64,000 bases of DNA. Source: Comamonadaceae bacterium (GTDB taxonomy: Bacteria > Pseudomonadota > Gammaproteobacteria > Burkholderiales > Burkholderiaceae_C). A program made the position numbers and the translations under genes. The notes below the pieces were generated by a model that did no database searches, was not told the origin of the DNA, and worked only from the letters and a program-made list of their open reading frames with translations. The stretch is from contig JAIYBB010000008.1 in the NCBI GenBank assembly GCA_027488735.1, forward strand, positions 1 to 64,000. The letters are read 5' to 3'. Positions within the stretch are counted from its first letter, which is position 1. The number at the start of each line of letters is the position of its first letter. This document shows, piece after piece, positions 18,084-26,223 of the stretch.

Positions 18084-18785
18084 ATGAATCAATTGTTGAT
18101 GATCGAAGACGATGCGCGGCTCGCGGGCATGGTGGCGGATTACTTGGGGCAAAACGGTTTTGGTGTGAGCCATGCGCCCAATGCTCAAAGCGGTCTGGTC
18201 CGATTGCAAAGCGTGGGCGTGGACCTGGTCATTCTCGATCTGATGCTGCCCGACATGGACGGCTTGCAGGTGTGCCAGCGCATCCGCGCCCTGCCTGGCG
18301 CTTTGGGTCAGGTGCCGGTGCTCATGCTCACGGCCAAAGGTGACCCCATGGACCGCATCATTGGCCTTGAAATGGGGGCCGATGATTATTTGCCCAAACC
18401 CTTTGAGCCCCGAGAGTTGCTGGCCCGCATCAAGGCCATTTTGCGACGCAAAAACACCACCCTTGACACGACTCAACAACGCATGCAATTCGGATCGCTC
18501 GAGATCGACCGCGACGCCCGACGTGTCAGCGTGAATGGTCAAGACTGTGAATTGACCTCTTACCAATACGACCTCTTGGTGGCGCTGGCCGAACGTGCAG
18601 GCCGTGTGCTCACGCGCGACCAGATCATGGAGGCCGTGCGTGGGCGTGAACTGGAGGCCTTTGACCGATCCATTGATGTGCACATGGGTCGTATTCGCGC
18701 TGCCATCGAAGCCGACCCCAAAGCCCCGCAGCGCATCCTCACCGTGCGCGGCGTGGGCTATGTGTTTGCGCGACAACAAGACTGA
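18084..18785 (+). CDS. OmpR-family response regulator
   Basis: A 233-residue two-component regulator. The receiver domain has the acidic pocket IEDD (residues 7-10), phospho-acceptor Asp52 in VILDLMLPD, Thr in MLTAKGD and Lys in LPKPFEPRELLARI. A C-terminal winged-helix DNA-binding domain follows (LTSYQYDLLVALAERAGRVL, RSIDVHMGRIRAAIE, ILTVRGVGYVFA). It is followed four bases later by its sensor kinase. The output genes are not identifiable from sequence; the MFS gene upstream or envelope genes are possible targets. Confidence 0.95.
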   Translation: MNQLLMIEDDARLAGMVADYLGQNGFGVSHAPNAQSGLVRLQSVGVDLVILDLMLPDMDGLQVCQRIRALPGALGQVPVLMLTAKGDPMDRIIGLEMGADDYLPKPFEPRELLARIKAILRRKNTTLDTTQQRMQFGSLEIDRDARRVSVNGQDCELTSYQYDLLVALAERAGRVLTRDQIMEAVRGRELEAFDRSIDVHMGRIRAAIEADPKAPQRILTVRGVGYVFARQQD

Positions 18786-18789
18786 ACCC

Positions 18790-20106
18790 GTGCCAATACA
18801 AGCCTTATCGCACCACTGGTCACGCCACCTGTACCTGCGCATCTGGCTGGCGGTCGTGGGTGTGGTGACCCTGTTGATGCTGGTGGTCGGCTGGGCTTGG
18901 CGGGCCAGCGTCGAACACCATGCCGCGCCGCCGGCCCCGCGTGAATGGGTGGTACTGAATGCCCAAGGCGAGGTGTTGGCCAGCACCACCCGCGCCGGAC
19001 CCGGCGCGCCTTTGGTCTTTGATGTGCCCTTGCCCGATGGCCAGACTCTACCCCTGCAAGTGCAGCGCAGCGGCGACCGTTTGGGTGAGCGCGGCAGACC
19101 TCATGCGATGCAGGGTATGCCGGGGATGGGCCCTGGCGCTGAAGGCCGCGTGCCCCCCCACATGCGCAAGGACATTCCCTGGTGGGCCAGGCCCTCGGGG
19201 TTTTTCTGGATGCTGGGCCTGATTGGCCTGGCCGTGGCGTTGGGCCTTTACCCTGTGGTTCGCAGACTGACCCAGCGCCTTGAAAGCCTGCAGCGCGGCG
19301 TGCAGCGATGGGGTGAAGGCGACTTGTCGGTGCGCGTGCCCGTGCAAGGCGACGACGAAGTGGCCGACCTGTCCGAGCGCTTCAACGCGGCGGCGCAGCG
19401 CATCGAAGCCCTGATGGCCTCGCAAAAGTCATTGTTAGCCAATGCCTCTCATGAGTTGCGCTCACCCCTGGCCCGTATCCGCATGGGGCTGGAGCTGATG
19501 AGCACGCCTGCAGCCGACCCTTCAATGTTGTCCCGAAGTCGCGAAGAAATCTTGCGCAACATGGCTGAGCTCGATCAGCTGATCGACGAAATCCTGCTGG
19601 CCAGCCGCCTCGACGCCAAAGAAGCTGACATCGGCACCTTCGAGGCGGTCGAACTGGTCGGTTTGTGCGCTGAAGAGTGCGCGCGAGTCGGGGCTGCGCT
19701 GGACGTGCCACCAGGGCTGAGCCTGCTGGAGGTGACCGGCGTGTCCAAGTTGCTGCGCCGCCTGGTGCGCAACCTGTTGGAAAACGCACGGCGGTATGGT
19801 GCCAGCCGCCATGAAACCCCGGAAGGCGATGGCATCGCCCTGACCTTGACTCAGCATGGCGAGTCGGTTCGCATCGGGGTGTGTGACCATGGGCCTGGAG
19901 TGCCCCCTGACTACCGCGAGAGAATTTTTGAGCCGTTTTTCCGTCTGCCAGGTGCCAGTGAGCGTGTAGGTGGCGTGGGATTGGGACTCTCACTCGTCAA
20001 GTCGATTGCCGAGCGCCATGGCGGGCGGGTACGGTGCGCAGACCGTCCCGGCGGCGGTGCCTGCTTCGAGGTGGATTTGCCCAAAAGCAAAACGGCGAAC
20101 ACCTGA
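18790..20106 (+). CDS. Sensor histidine kinase, partner of the OmpR-type regulator
   Basis: A 438-residue membrane kinase. TM1 is at about residues 17-40 (WLAVVGVVTLLMLVVGW). The periplasmic part is short and rich in Pro/Met/Gly (MQGMPGMGPG, then PPHMRKDIPWW), followed by TM2 (FFWMLGLIGLAVALGLYPVV). HAMP is followed by the phospho-acceptor His221 in ASHELRSPLARIRMGLELM. Catalytic boxes are RNLLENARRYGA (N), DHGPGVP (G1), FEPFFRLPG (F) and GVGLGLSLV (G2). The GTG at 18790, four bases after the regulator stop, is the natural start; an overlapping ATG at 18760 is possible. The Met/His-rich sensor loop could suggest metal or envelope sensing (inference). Confidence 0.92.
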   Translation: MPIQALSHHWSRHLYLRIWLAVVGVVTLLMLVVGWAWRASVEHHAAPPAPREWVVLNAQGEVLASTTRAGPGAPLVFDVPLPDGQTLPLQVQRSGDRLGERGRPHAMQGMPGMGPGAEGRVPPHMRKDIPWWARPSGFFWMLGLIGLAVALGLYPVVRRLTQRLESLQRGVQRWGEGDLSVRVPVQGDDEVADLSERFNAAAQRIEALMASQKSLLANASHELRSPLARIRMGLELMSTPAADPSMLSRSREEILRNMAELDQLIDEILLASRLDAKEADIGTFEAVELVGLCAEECARVGAALDVPPGLSLLEVTGVSKLLRRLVRNLLENARRYGASRHETPEGDGIALTLTQHGESVRIGVCDHGPGVPPDYRERIFEPFFRLPGASERVGGVGLGLSLVKSIAERHGGRVRCADRPGGGACFEVDLPKSKTANT

Positions 20107-20158
20107 GGGTTCGCCGTGGGCATGTCGAGCCATCCTAAGGATGGCTGTTGCTTGTGCC

Positions 20159-20365
20159 TCAGTGGTGGTGCCCCGCCACCTCTCCGGCTTTGAGTTTGTA
20201 CACAGTGCCGCAATAAGGGCACTTGGCTTCACCCGTTTTGGCCACATCCAAATAGACCTTGGGGTGGCTGTTCCAGATTTTCATGTCGGCTTTGGGGCTG
20301 GGGCAAAACACGCCGCCCTGGGGGTTCAGGTCGGCGGCCAGCAGTTCAACAGCTTGGGTGCTCAT
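20159..20365 (-). CDS. Small zinc-finger protein (CHCC family)
   Basis: A 68-residue protein with a single zinc finger: FCPSPKADMKIWNSHPKVYL followed by CPYCGTVYKL, matching the zf-CHCC family. Members include the NDUFS6-type complex I accessory fold and small bacterial proteins of unknown role. The C-terminus ends in HHH, which may also bind metal. It follows ilvE by 11 bases with GAGGAG before the ATG, so it is co-transcribed with ilvE. This pairing is common in Burkholderiales (from memory). Confidence 0.85.
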   Translation of the reverse strand: MSTQAVELLAADLNPQGGVFCPSPKADMKIWNSHPKVYLDVAKTGEAKCPYCGTVYKLKAGEVAGHHH

Positions 20366-20376
20366 GTTGCCGCTCC

Positions 20377-21315
20377 TCAAACCTTGGTCAGCCAGTGGGC
20401 GTACTTGGGGTTGCGGCCATTGACGATGTCAAAGAACGCGCTTTGGATTTTCTCGGTGATCGGGCCGCGGCTGCCGATGCCGATTTCAATGCGGTCGAGT
20501 TCGCGGATGGGCGTGACCTCGGCAGCAGTGCCTGTGAAGAAAGCCTCGTCGGCGATGTAAATCTCGTCGCGCGTGATGCGCTTTTGCACGATTTCCAAAC
20601 CCAAATCTTTGGCGATGTGGAACACCGTGTTGCGGGTGATGCCGTTCAAGGCACCGGCGGACAAGTCAGGCGTGTAAATGACGCCGCCTTTGATGATAAA
20701 GAGGTTTTCGCCCGCGCCTTCAGACACAAAACCGGAAGCGTCGAGCAACAAGGCTTCGTCGTAACCGTCGTCCAGCGCTTCCATGTTGGCCAAAATGGAG
20801 TTCGTGTAATTGCTGACCGCTTTAGCTTGCGTCATGGTGATGTTGACGTGGTGGCGTGTGAAGCTGCTGGTCTTGACGCGAATGCCGCGCTTCATGCCGT
20901 CTTCACCCAGGTAAGCGCCCCAGGTCCATGCAGCCACCATCAGGTGTATGCGGTTGCCTTTGGGGCTGACACCGAGTTTTTGTGAACCGATCCAAGTCAA
21001 GGGGCGGATGTAACCGCTTTTCAAGTTGTTGGCCCGCACCACAGTGCGCTGCACTTCGTTCACCTCGTCTTGGGTGAACGGGATTTTCATGCGCAAAATT
21101 TTCGCGCTGTTGAACAAACGTTCGGTGTGCTCTTGCAAACGGAAGATGGCGGTGCCGTTGACGGTGTCATAAGCGCGCACGCCTTCGAATGCGCCGCAGC
21201 CGTAATGCAAGGTGTGTGACAGCACATGGATTTTGGCGTCGCGCCATTCCACCAACTCGCCGTCCATCCAAATCTTGCCGTCACGGTCGTGCATGGGGGG
21301 TGGCAGGGCGCTCAT
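20377..21315 (-). CDS. ilvE: Branched-chain amino acid aminotransferase
   Basis: A PLP-dependent fold-type IV transaminase (312 residues) catalysing the last step of valine, leucine and isoleucine synthesis. Seen are KIWMDGELVEWRDAKIHVLS, HYGCGAFEGVRAY, the PLP-lysine region TQAKAVSNYTNSILA and GFVSEGAGENLFIIKGG. TPDLSAGALNGITRNTV and AFFTGTAAEVTPIRELD, which are typical of IlvE, follow. AAGGA precedes the ATG. It forms a two-gene unit with the zinc-finger gene. Confidence 0.96.
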   Translation of the reverse strand: MSALPPPMHDRDGKIWMDGELVEWRDAKIHVLSHTLHYGCGAFEGVRAYDTVNGTAIFRLQEHTERLFNSAKILRMKIPFTQDEVNEVQRTVVRANNLKSGYIRPLTWIGSQKLGVSPKGNRIHLMVAAWTWGAYLGEDGMKRGIRVKTSSFTRHHVNITMTQAKAVSNYTNSILANMEALDDGYDEALLLDASGFVSEGAGENLFIIKGGVIYTPDLSAGALNGITRNTVFHIAKDLGLEIVQKRITRDEIYIADEAFFTGTAAEVTPIRELDRIEIGIGSRGPITEKIQSAFFDIVNGRNPKYAHWLTKV

Positions 21316-21358
21316 GGAAATCCTTTCGGGGGCTGTTCAGCAGTCAAAGCTTTAGATT

Positions 21359-21775
21359 TTACGTCCCGCCAGACTCGGCGGGATCCATGGCTGCTCTTTG
21401 CAGACTCCAGTTGGTCAATCGCCCCTGTTGGAACGTGCATTCGATCCGGTCGCCGGCCTCGTCCTGCCAAGCGAATATTTCGGGTTGGACGCCTTTGTCG
21501 GATTGCAGTTTGCCCAGACTACCGGCCATGCCGATGACCTTGAGCAAGCGTTGCCCTCGGTGCAATTGCGCATGAAACATGACCGCGTTGTTCAATGAGC
21601 CCATGGGCCGTTCGGCGGCGCTCTCCATGGTTTTCATCAAACGGGTCACGTGTTGCAACAACCAAAAAATGATGCCGCTCGAAACCAATGAAAAGCCCCA
21701 CCAGCCAAAGGCGCGAAAAGATAAGTACAGCAGCGCGGCCAGGCCAAAGGTGAGTGTCAAAGATCGCCAGTTCAT
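21359..21775 (-). CDS. Conserved inner-membrane protein of unknown function
   Basis: A 138-residue protein with two N-terminal membrane helices (SLTLTFGLAALLYLSFRAF and GFSLVSSGIIFWLLQHV) and a soluble C-terminal domain of about 80 residues (PMGSLNNAVMFHAQLHRGQR, LLKVIGMAGSLG, EIFAWQDEAGDRIECTFQQG). The latter resembles the small lipoprotein-assembly-like fold that measures ligand versus control parameter, but I cannot assign a family. Homologues in related genomes are sometimes labelled glycerate kinase, which this sequence does not support. ATG 21775 is chosen; ATG 21793 is also in frame. It lies downstream of radA. Confidence 0.65.
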   Translation of the reverse strand: MNWRSLTLTFGLAALLYLSFRAFGWWGFSLVSSGIIFWLLQHVTRLMKTMESAAERPMGSLNNAVMFHAQLHRGQRLLKVIGMAGSLGKLQSDKGVQPEIFAWQDEAGDRIECTFQQGRLTNWSLQRAAMDPAESGGT

Positions 21776-21802
21776 GCGCGCATTTTGACGCATACCCCGC
21801 CG

Positions 21803-21886
21803 TCATTTGTTTTTGGGTGCCTTGGCGGTTTTACTGTTGAATTCGCCAGCGGCGGCTTGGGCATGACAGGCACTGCAATTGGCGGC
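21803..21886 (-). pseudogene. Possible 3' remnant of a cytochrome c gene, directly after radA
   Basis: Immediately after the radA TGA, and in the same reading frame, 27 sense codons run to a TGA at 21803. They encode a haem-binding motif: AANCSACHAQAAAGEF, ending SKTAKAPKNK. There is no start codon. CxxCH followed by a short tail resembles the end of a small cytochrome c whose 5' part has been lost, or an in-frame extension of radA by read-through. It could also be chance, since it is short. Confidence 0.35.
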
Positions 21887-23263
21887 TCAATCCAACTGAC
21901 GCAACACCGCAATCGCCTCGTCCACCCGCTCGACCGCGTGCACCGTCATGCCTTCTATGGGTTTTTTCGGCGCATTCGCCTTGGGTATCAAAGCCACGCT
22001 AAAGCCCAGCTTGGCGGCTTCTTTCAAACGCTCTTGGCCGCGCGGCGCAGGCCGCACTTCACCGGCCAGCCCGATTTCGCCAAACGCCAAAAAGCCTTTG
22101 GGCAGCGGCTTGCCGCGCAAACTGCTTTGTATGGCCAACAACACCGCCAAGTCGGCTGCCGGTTCGCTGATGCGCACACCGCCGACGGCGTTCACAAACA
22201 CGTCCTGGTCCATGCAAGCCACACCGGCGTGGCGGTGCAACACTGCCAGCAACATGGCCAGGCGGTCACGGTCTAATCCCACCGACAAACGGCGCGGCGA
22301 AGGCCCGCCACTGTCTACCAGGGCTTGTATTTCCACCAGCAATGGCCGCGTGCCTTCCAAGGTCACCATGACGCAACTGCCAGGCACCGGCTCGGCGTGT
22401 TGGCTCAGAAAAATCGCACTCGGGTTGCTGACGCCTTTGAGGCCTTTTTCGGTCATGGCGAACACGCCGATTTCATTGACCGCACCGAAACGGTTTTTGA
22501 TGGCTCGCACCAGCCGGAAGCTGGAATGTGTGTCGCCTTCAAAGTACAGCACGGTGTCGACCATGTGCTCGAGTACGCGCGGACCTGCCAATGCGCCCTC
22601 TTTGGTGACATGGCCGACCAACACGATGGCCGTGCCGCTGGACTTGGCCAAACGCGTCAAATGCGCGGCGCATTCGCGCACTTGCGCCACCGAACCCGGC
22701 GCGCTTGTCAGTTGATCTGAGTACACGGTTTGAATCGAATCAATCACCGCGATATGCGGCGCTTGCGCCTGCAAGGTGCCGATGATTTTTTCCAACTGGG
22801 TTTCGGCCAGCACGTTCACACGGCTGTTGTCCAAACCCAGTCTGCGCGCGCGCAATGCCACTTGCGCGCCGGATTCTTCGCCGGTCACATACAAAGTGCG
22901 CTGACCGCTGCGCTGCAAACCGTCCAAGGCTTGCAACAACAAAGTGGATTTGCCAATGCCCGGGTCGCCGCCGATCAACACCACACCGCCTTCGACCATG
23001 CCGCCGCCCAACACCCGGTCGAGTTCATCCTGACCGGTGGGCGTGCGGTCGACTTCTTGCGCTTCGATGTCGCTGAGCGCCATCACCGGTGAGGCAGGCG
23101 CCAAACCGGCGCGTTCGCTGTAACGGTTTTTGCTCGCGCCGCTGTCGCTGACGCGGCTTTCCACCAACGTGTTCCAAGCCTCGCAATGCGGACATTTGCC
23201 CAGCCATTTGGGGCTGGTGCCGCCACATTCGCTGCAACTGAAGAGAGTTTTGTCTTTGGCCAT
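21887..23263 (-). CDS. radA: DNA repair protein RadA
   Basis: A RecA-like ATPase with Lon-like C-terminal domain (458 residues) that assists branch migration in recombinational repair. An N-terminal zinc finger (CSECGGTSPKWLGKCPHC) is followed by Walker A GGDPGIGKST, the RadA motif KNRFGAVNEIGVF and the Lon-type part with VFVNAVGGVRISEPAADLA. Start MAKDKTLFSCSEC at 23263 is family-typical; ATG 23272 is an alternative. No ribosome site is visible; TATCAT (23271-23276) lies seven bases upstream of the start on the minus strand, suggesting a leaderless transcript. It is divergent from the MFS gene. Confidence 0.95.
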   Translation of the reverse strand: MAKDKTLFSCSECGGTSPKWLGKCPHCEAWNTLVESRVSDSGASKNRYSERAGLAPASPVMALSDIEAQEVDRTPTGQDELDRVLGGGMVEGGVVLIGGDPGIGKSTLLLQALDGLQRSGQRTLYVTGEESGAQVALRARRLGLDNSRVNVLAETQLEKIIGTLQAQAPHIAVIDSIQTVYSDQLTSAPGSVAQVRECAAHLTRLAKSSGTAIVLVGHVTKEGALAGPRVLEHMVDTVLYFEGDTHSSFRLVRAIKNRFGAVNEIGVFAMTEKGLKGVSNPSAIFLSQHAEPVPGSCVMVTLEGTRPLLVEIQALVDSGGPSPRRLSVGLDRDRLAMLLAVLHRHAGVACMDQDVFVNAVGGVRISEPAADLAVLLAIQSSLRGKPLPKGFLAFGEIGLAGEVRPAPRGQERLKEAAKLGFSVALIPKANAPKKPIEGMTVHAVERVDEAIAVLRQLD

Positions 23264-23380
23264 GGTTTGCATGATACGGGTGGGTCATGGGTGACAATGT
23301 GCGCTGTTTACTTTGGTTTCATCACAGGTACTTCGAACTTGTCCTCTCTTCCCACAACAGATAACGTCGCTGACGCCCGC

Positions 23381-24562
23381 ATGACGCCTGACGAAAAACG
23401 TTCGGCGTTTTCGCTCTCCAGCATTTACGCGCTGCGCATGCTGGGCTTGTTCATGGTGCTGCCGGTGTTCATGATCGAGGCCCAACACTATGAAGGCGGA
23501 CAAGACGCGAGTGCGGTGGGTTTTGCCATGGGCATTTACGGCTTGGTGCAAGCGCTGTTGCAAATTCCATTCGGGCTGGCGGCGGATCGCTTCGGGCGCA
23601 AACGTGTCATTTATTTGGGGCTGGGTTTGCTGGGCTTGGGCAGTGTGATCGGCGCCATGGCCACCAGCGTGAACGGCTTGGCCTTGGGGCGCGCGCTGCA
23701 AGGCGCTGGCGCCATCTCTGCCGCAGTCACTGCCTTGTTGGCGGATCAGACCCGCGACGCGGTGCGCACCAAAGGCATGGCGCTTGTCGGCGGCAGCATT
23801 GGTTTGATGTTTGCGTTGTCTTTGTTGCTGGGTCCGTTGCTTTCCGGCTGGGGCGGTATGTCAGCGATCTTCGCCGTCACACTGCTGTTGGCCATCGGCG
23901 GCATGGCCATCGTGCGCTGGTGGACCCCGACCGAAATGCCTTTGAAAAAAAACGTCAAATCGCCGCACAGCTTGTGGGGCTTGCTGGTGCATCCCGATTT
24001 GATCCGCTTGAATTTTGGCGTGTTCGCTTTGTACGCAGTGCAACTCGCTTCTTGGGTGGCGATTCCCGCGCTACTGGTGCAAGCCGGTGTCGTCAGCACC
24101 GACCACGGCTATGTGTATTTGCCTGCCGTGTTGCTGTCCTTTGTGGTCATGGGCATGACGCTGTTCCCCATGGAACGTCGCGGCTTGCTCAGGCCCTTGT
24201 TTTTAGGGTGTATTGCCTTGGTGCTGGCTGTGCAACTGGCATGGGCTTGGATGGCCTGGCACAGCGCCCCTTCCTTAGGGCTGCTCGCCTTCTTGCTGTT
24301 TGCCTTTTTCTGCGGTTTTAACGTGCTAGAAGCCAGCCAACCCAGCCTGGCATCTCGCCTTGCGCCTGCAGGTTCACGCGGAGCGGCGCTGGGCGTTTAC
24401 AACACCTTGCAGTCCTTGGGTATTTTCGCGGGCGGGGCTATCGGCGGTTGGCTGGTCAAGCGCAATGGGGCACACGGTGTGTTTCTGGCCAGTGTGCTGT
24501 TGATGTTGATTTGGTTGGCCGTGGCTTGGCATACGCGTTATGTGCGTAGCGCACCGGATTGA
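23381..24562 (+). CDS. MFS transporter (drug-efflux-like)
   Basis: A 393-residue major facilitator protein with about 12 helices. Conserved elements are YALRMLGLFMVLPVFMIEA in helix 1, the loop motif GLAADRFGRKRVI between helices 2 and 3, and GRALQGAGAISAAVTALLAD in helix 4, typical of proton-driven efflux pumps of the DHA1 type. The substrate is unknown. ATG 23381 (MTPDEKRSAFSL) fits the family; the frame is open back to 23186 but those codons overlap radA on the other strand. The order radA, MFS, ssb is familiar from other Burkholderiales. Confidence 0.88.
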   Translation: MTPDEKRSAFSLSSIYALRMLGLFMVLPVFMIEAQHYEGGQDASAVGFAMGIYGLVQALLQIPFGLAADRFGRKRVIYLGLGLLGLGSVIGAMATSVNGLALGRALQGAGAISAAVTALLADQTRDAVRTKGMALVGGSIGLMFALSLLLGPLLSGWGGMSAIFAVTLLLAIGGMAIVRWWTPTEMPLKKNVKSPHSLWGLLVHPDLIRLNFGVFALYAVQLASWVAIPALLVQAGVVSTDHGYVYLPAVLLSFVVMGMTLFPMERRGLLRPLFLGCIALVLAVQLAWAWMAWHSAPSLGLLAFLLFAFFCGFNVLEASQPSLASRLAPAGSRGAALGVYNTLQSLGIFAGGAIGGWLVKRNGAHGVFLASVLLMLIWLAVAWHTRYVRSAPD

Positions 24563-24652
24563 CAGGCTGCAGGGCACTGAAACCACCAAGGCCGAAGCCG
24601 CATAATCCGTCACAAGACACCACTTAATCACTGTTACACCAAGAGGAACACC

Positions 24653-25123
24653 ATGGCATCCGTCAACAAAGTCATACTGCTCGGCAACTGCGGCCGCGAC
24701 CCCGAAGTCCGTTATTTGCCCAGCGGCCAAGCCGTGGCCAATGTGTCCATCGCCACCAGCAGCAAGCGCAAAGACAAAACCAGCGGTGAAATGGTTGAAG
24801 ACACCCAATGGCACCGGGTCACGTTTTATGACCGCCTGGCCGAAATCGCCGGTGAATATGTGAAAAAAGGTCGCCCTATCTACGTCGAAGGCCGCTTGAA
24901 ATACGGCGTCTACACCGACAAAACCACCGGCGTGGAAAAAAACACCGTCGACATCATCGCCACCGAATTGCAATTGCTCGGCGGACGCGAAGGCATGGGC
25001 GCACCCTCGGGCGAAGACGGCGGCGCGCGCAGCGCACCGCGCGCGGCAGCACCCGCGCCAGCCAAAGCCCCGGCAGCGGCGAAGTCCGGGTTTGATGACA
25101 TGGACGACGATATTCCGTTTTAA
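24653..25123 (+). CDS. ssb: Single-stranded DNA-binding protein
   Basis: A 156-residue SSB with an N-terminal OB fold (MASVNKVILLGNCGRDPEVR, WHRVTFYDRLAEIAGEYVKK, GRPIYVEGRLKYG), a low-complexity Ala/Pro/Gly linker and the acidic protein-interaction tip DDDIPF. It coats single-stranded DNA in replication and repair and recruits partners through the tip. AGAGGA precedes the ATG. A terminator-like hairpin lies about 90 bases downstream. Confidence 0.98.
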   Translation: MASVNKVILLGNCGRDPEVRYLPSGQAVANVSIATSSKRKDKTSGEMVEDTQWHRVTFYDRLAEIAGEYVKKGRPIYVEGRLKYGVYTDKTTGVEKNTVDIIATELQLLGGREGMGAPSGEDGGARSAPRAAAPAPAKAPAAAKSGFDDMDDDIPF

Positions 25124-25209
25124 GCTGCACCCGCGGTTTGGGGTTGACAAGCTTGGCTTATGCCTTCTGAGCCTGCACAGCAACACATATTGCCGTGAAT
25201 ATTGACCAT

Positions 25210-25240
25210 AAAACCTAAAGGCCCTTTGGGTTTCTATTCT
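25210..25240 (+). terminator. Terminator downstream of ssb
   Basis: AAACC-AAAG pairs with CTTT-GGGTTT around GCC, followed by a pyrimidine-rich T tail (TTTCTATTCTTT). It lies between ssb and the orphan LuxR-type regulator. Confidence 0.65.
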
Positions 25241-25335
25241 TTGGATGGGGGAATAATTCCCTTTTGAGTGTTTGCTTGAACATAAGCTTTTGTCGCTCAC
25301 CAGCGATTGAAGTTGATTTCTCACACACCAAACAA

Positions 25336-25980
25336 ATGATCCGAGTTTTATTGGTCGACGACCACCCGGTAGTAAGAGCGGGCTACAAACGCTTGCTTGA
25401 AGCCGATGCCTCTATAGAAGTGGCGGCAGAGGCAAGCGATGCCGACTCGGCCTATCTTGCCTTCGTGGTTTACCAACCGGACGTCACTGTGCTGGACTTG
25501 TCCATGCCGGGTGTCAGTGGCTTGAGTTTGCTGCAAAAAATAATGCTCCGCGATGACCAAGCCAAAGTTTTGATTTGTTCGATGTATGACGCGCCCTTGG
25601 TCAAGCGCAAAGCCATTGAGGCGGGTGCAAAATCATTCGTGTCGAAGAATGTGGCGCCAGAAAAGTTGCTGCTTGCGATACACGCCGTGAATTTGGGCGA
25701 AGCCCCCGCGGACCCACAAGCCGACATGCAAAGCGAAGACCCCGAGTTGCAAAAAGAGCTTGACCGCATTGCCTCCCTCACCTTGCGCGAACTGGAGTTG
25801 TTTCGCTTGTTGGCCTTGGGCAAAACCGTGAGCTATTGCGCAAAAGCCATGAACTTGAATGAAAAAACGGTTTACAACCGGCAAACAAAAATCAGAGAAA
25901 AGCTTCAAGTAGACACCTTGGCGGGCATGGTGCATTTGGCCCAACGGCATCAAATCATCGATTCGAATGTGCAGATCTGA
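25336..25980 (+). CDS. Orphan LuxR/NarL-family response regulator
   Basis: A 214-residue regulator with a receiver domain (MIRVLLVDDHPVVRAGYKRL, phospho-acceptor Asp54 in VTVLDLSMPG, Lys in SKNVAP) and a C-terminal LuxR-type HTH (LTLRELELFRLLALGKTVSY, CAKAMNLNEKTVYNRQTKIR). There is no adjacent histidine kinase. The gene immediately downstream encodes the sugar dehydrogenase; regulation of that gene is possible but only inferred from neighbourhood. ATG 25336 starts the receiver domain exactly. An in-frame TTG at 25264 is less likely. Confidence 0.9.
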   Translation: MIRVLLVDDHPVVRAGYKRLLEADASIEVAAEASDADSAYLAFVVYQPDVTVLDLSMPGVSGLSLLQKIMLRDDQAKVLICSMYDAPLVKRKAIEAGAKSFVSKNVAPEKLLLAIHAVNLGEAPADPQADMQSEDPELQKELDRIASLTLRELELFRLLALGKTVSYCAKAMNLNEKTVYNRQTKIREKLQVDTLAGMVHLAQRHQIIDSNVQI

Positions 25981-26223
25981 CCGGCTTTTTTACGCACACT
26001 CACCTTCTGCCGATCTTGTTGTGGGAATATTTCACAACTTACAAGGCCTAGGTATTTTTACTATACGAAGCTGCACAGCCTTCTCTACGATGCTTGCAAG
26101 TTGTTTGGTTGTGCCTGCATAGTTTCATTCGTGTTTCTCGCAGCTGCAACCATTCAACTGAAATGAGTTCTTCAACAGTTGCCGGCGGACAACCGCTGGT
26201 TTTCACATCCTTATGGAGTAGAA

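Noticed and set aside
18036-18989. Open frame of 317 codons antisense to the response regulator.
   Set aside because: Shadow of the OmpR-type gene; the product is a low-complexity His/Gln-rich sequence without a domain.
24374-25324. Open frame of 316 codons antisense across the end of the MFS gene and ssb.
   Set aside because: Lies over two conserved genes and has no plausible domain structure.
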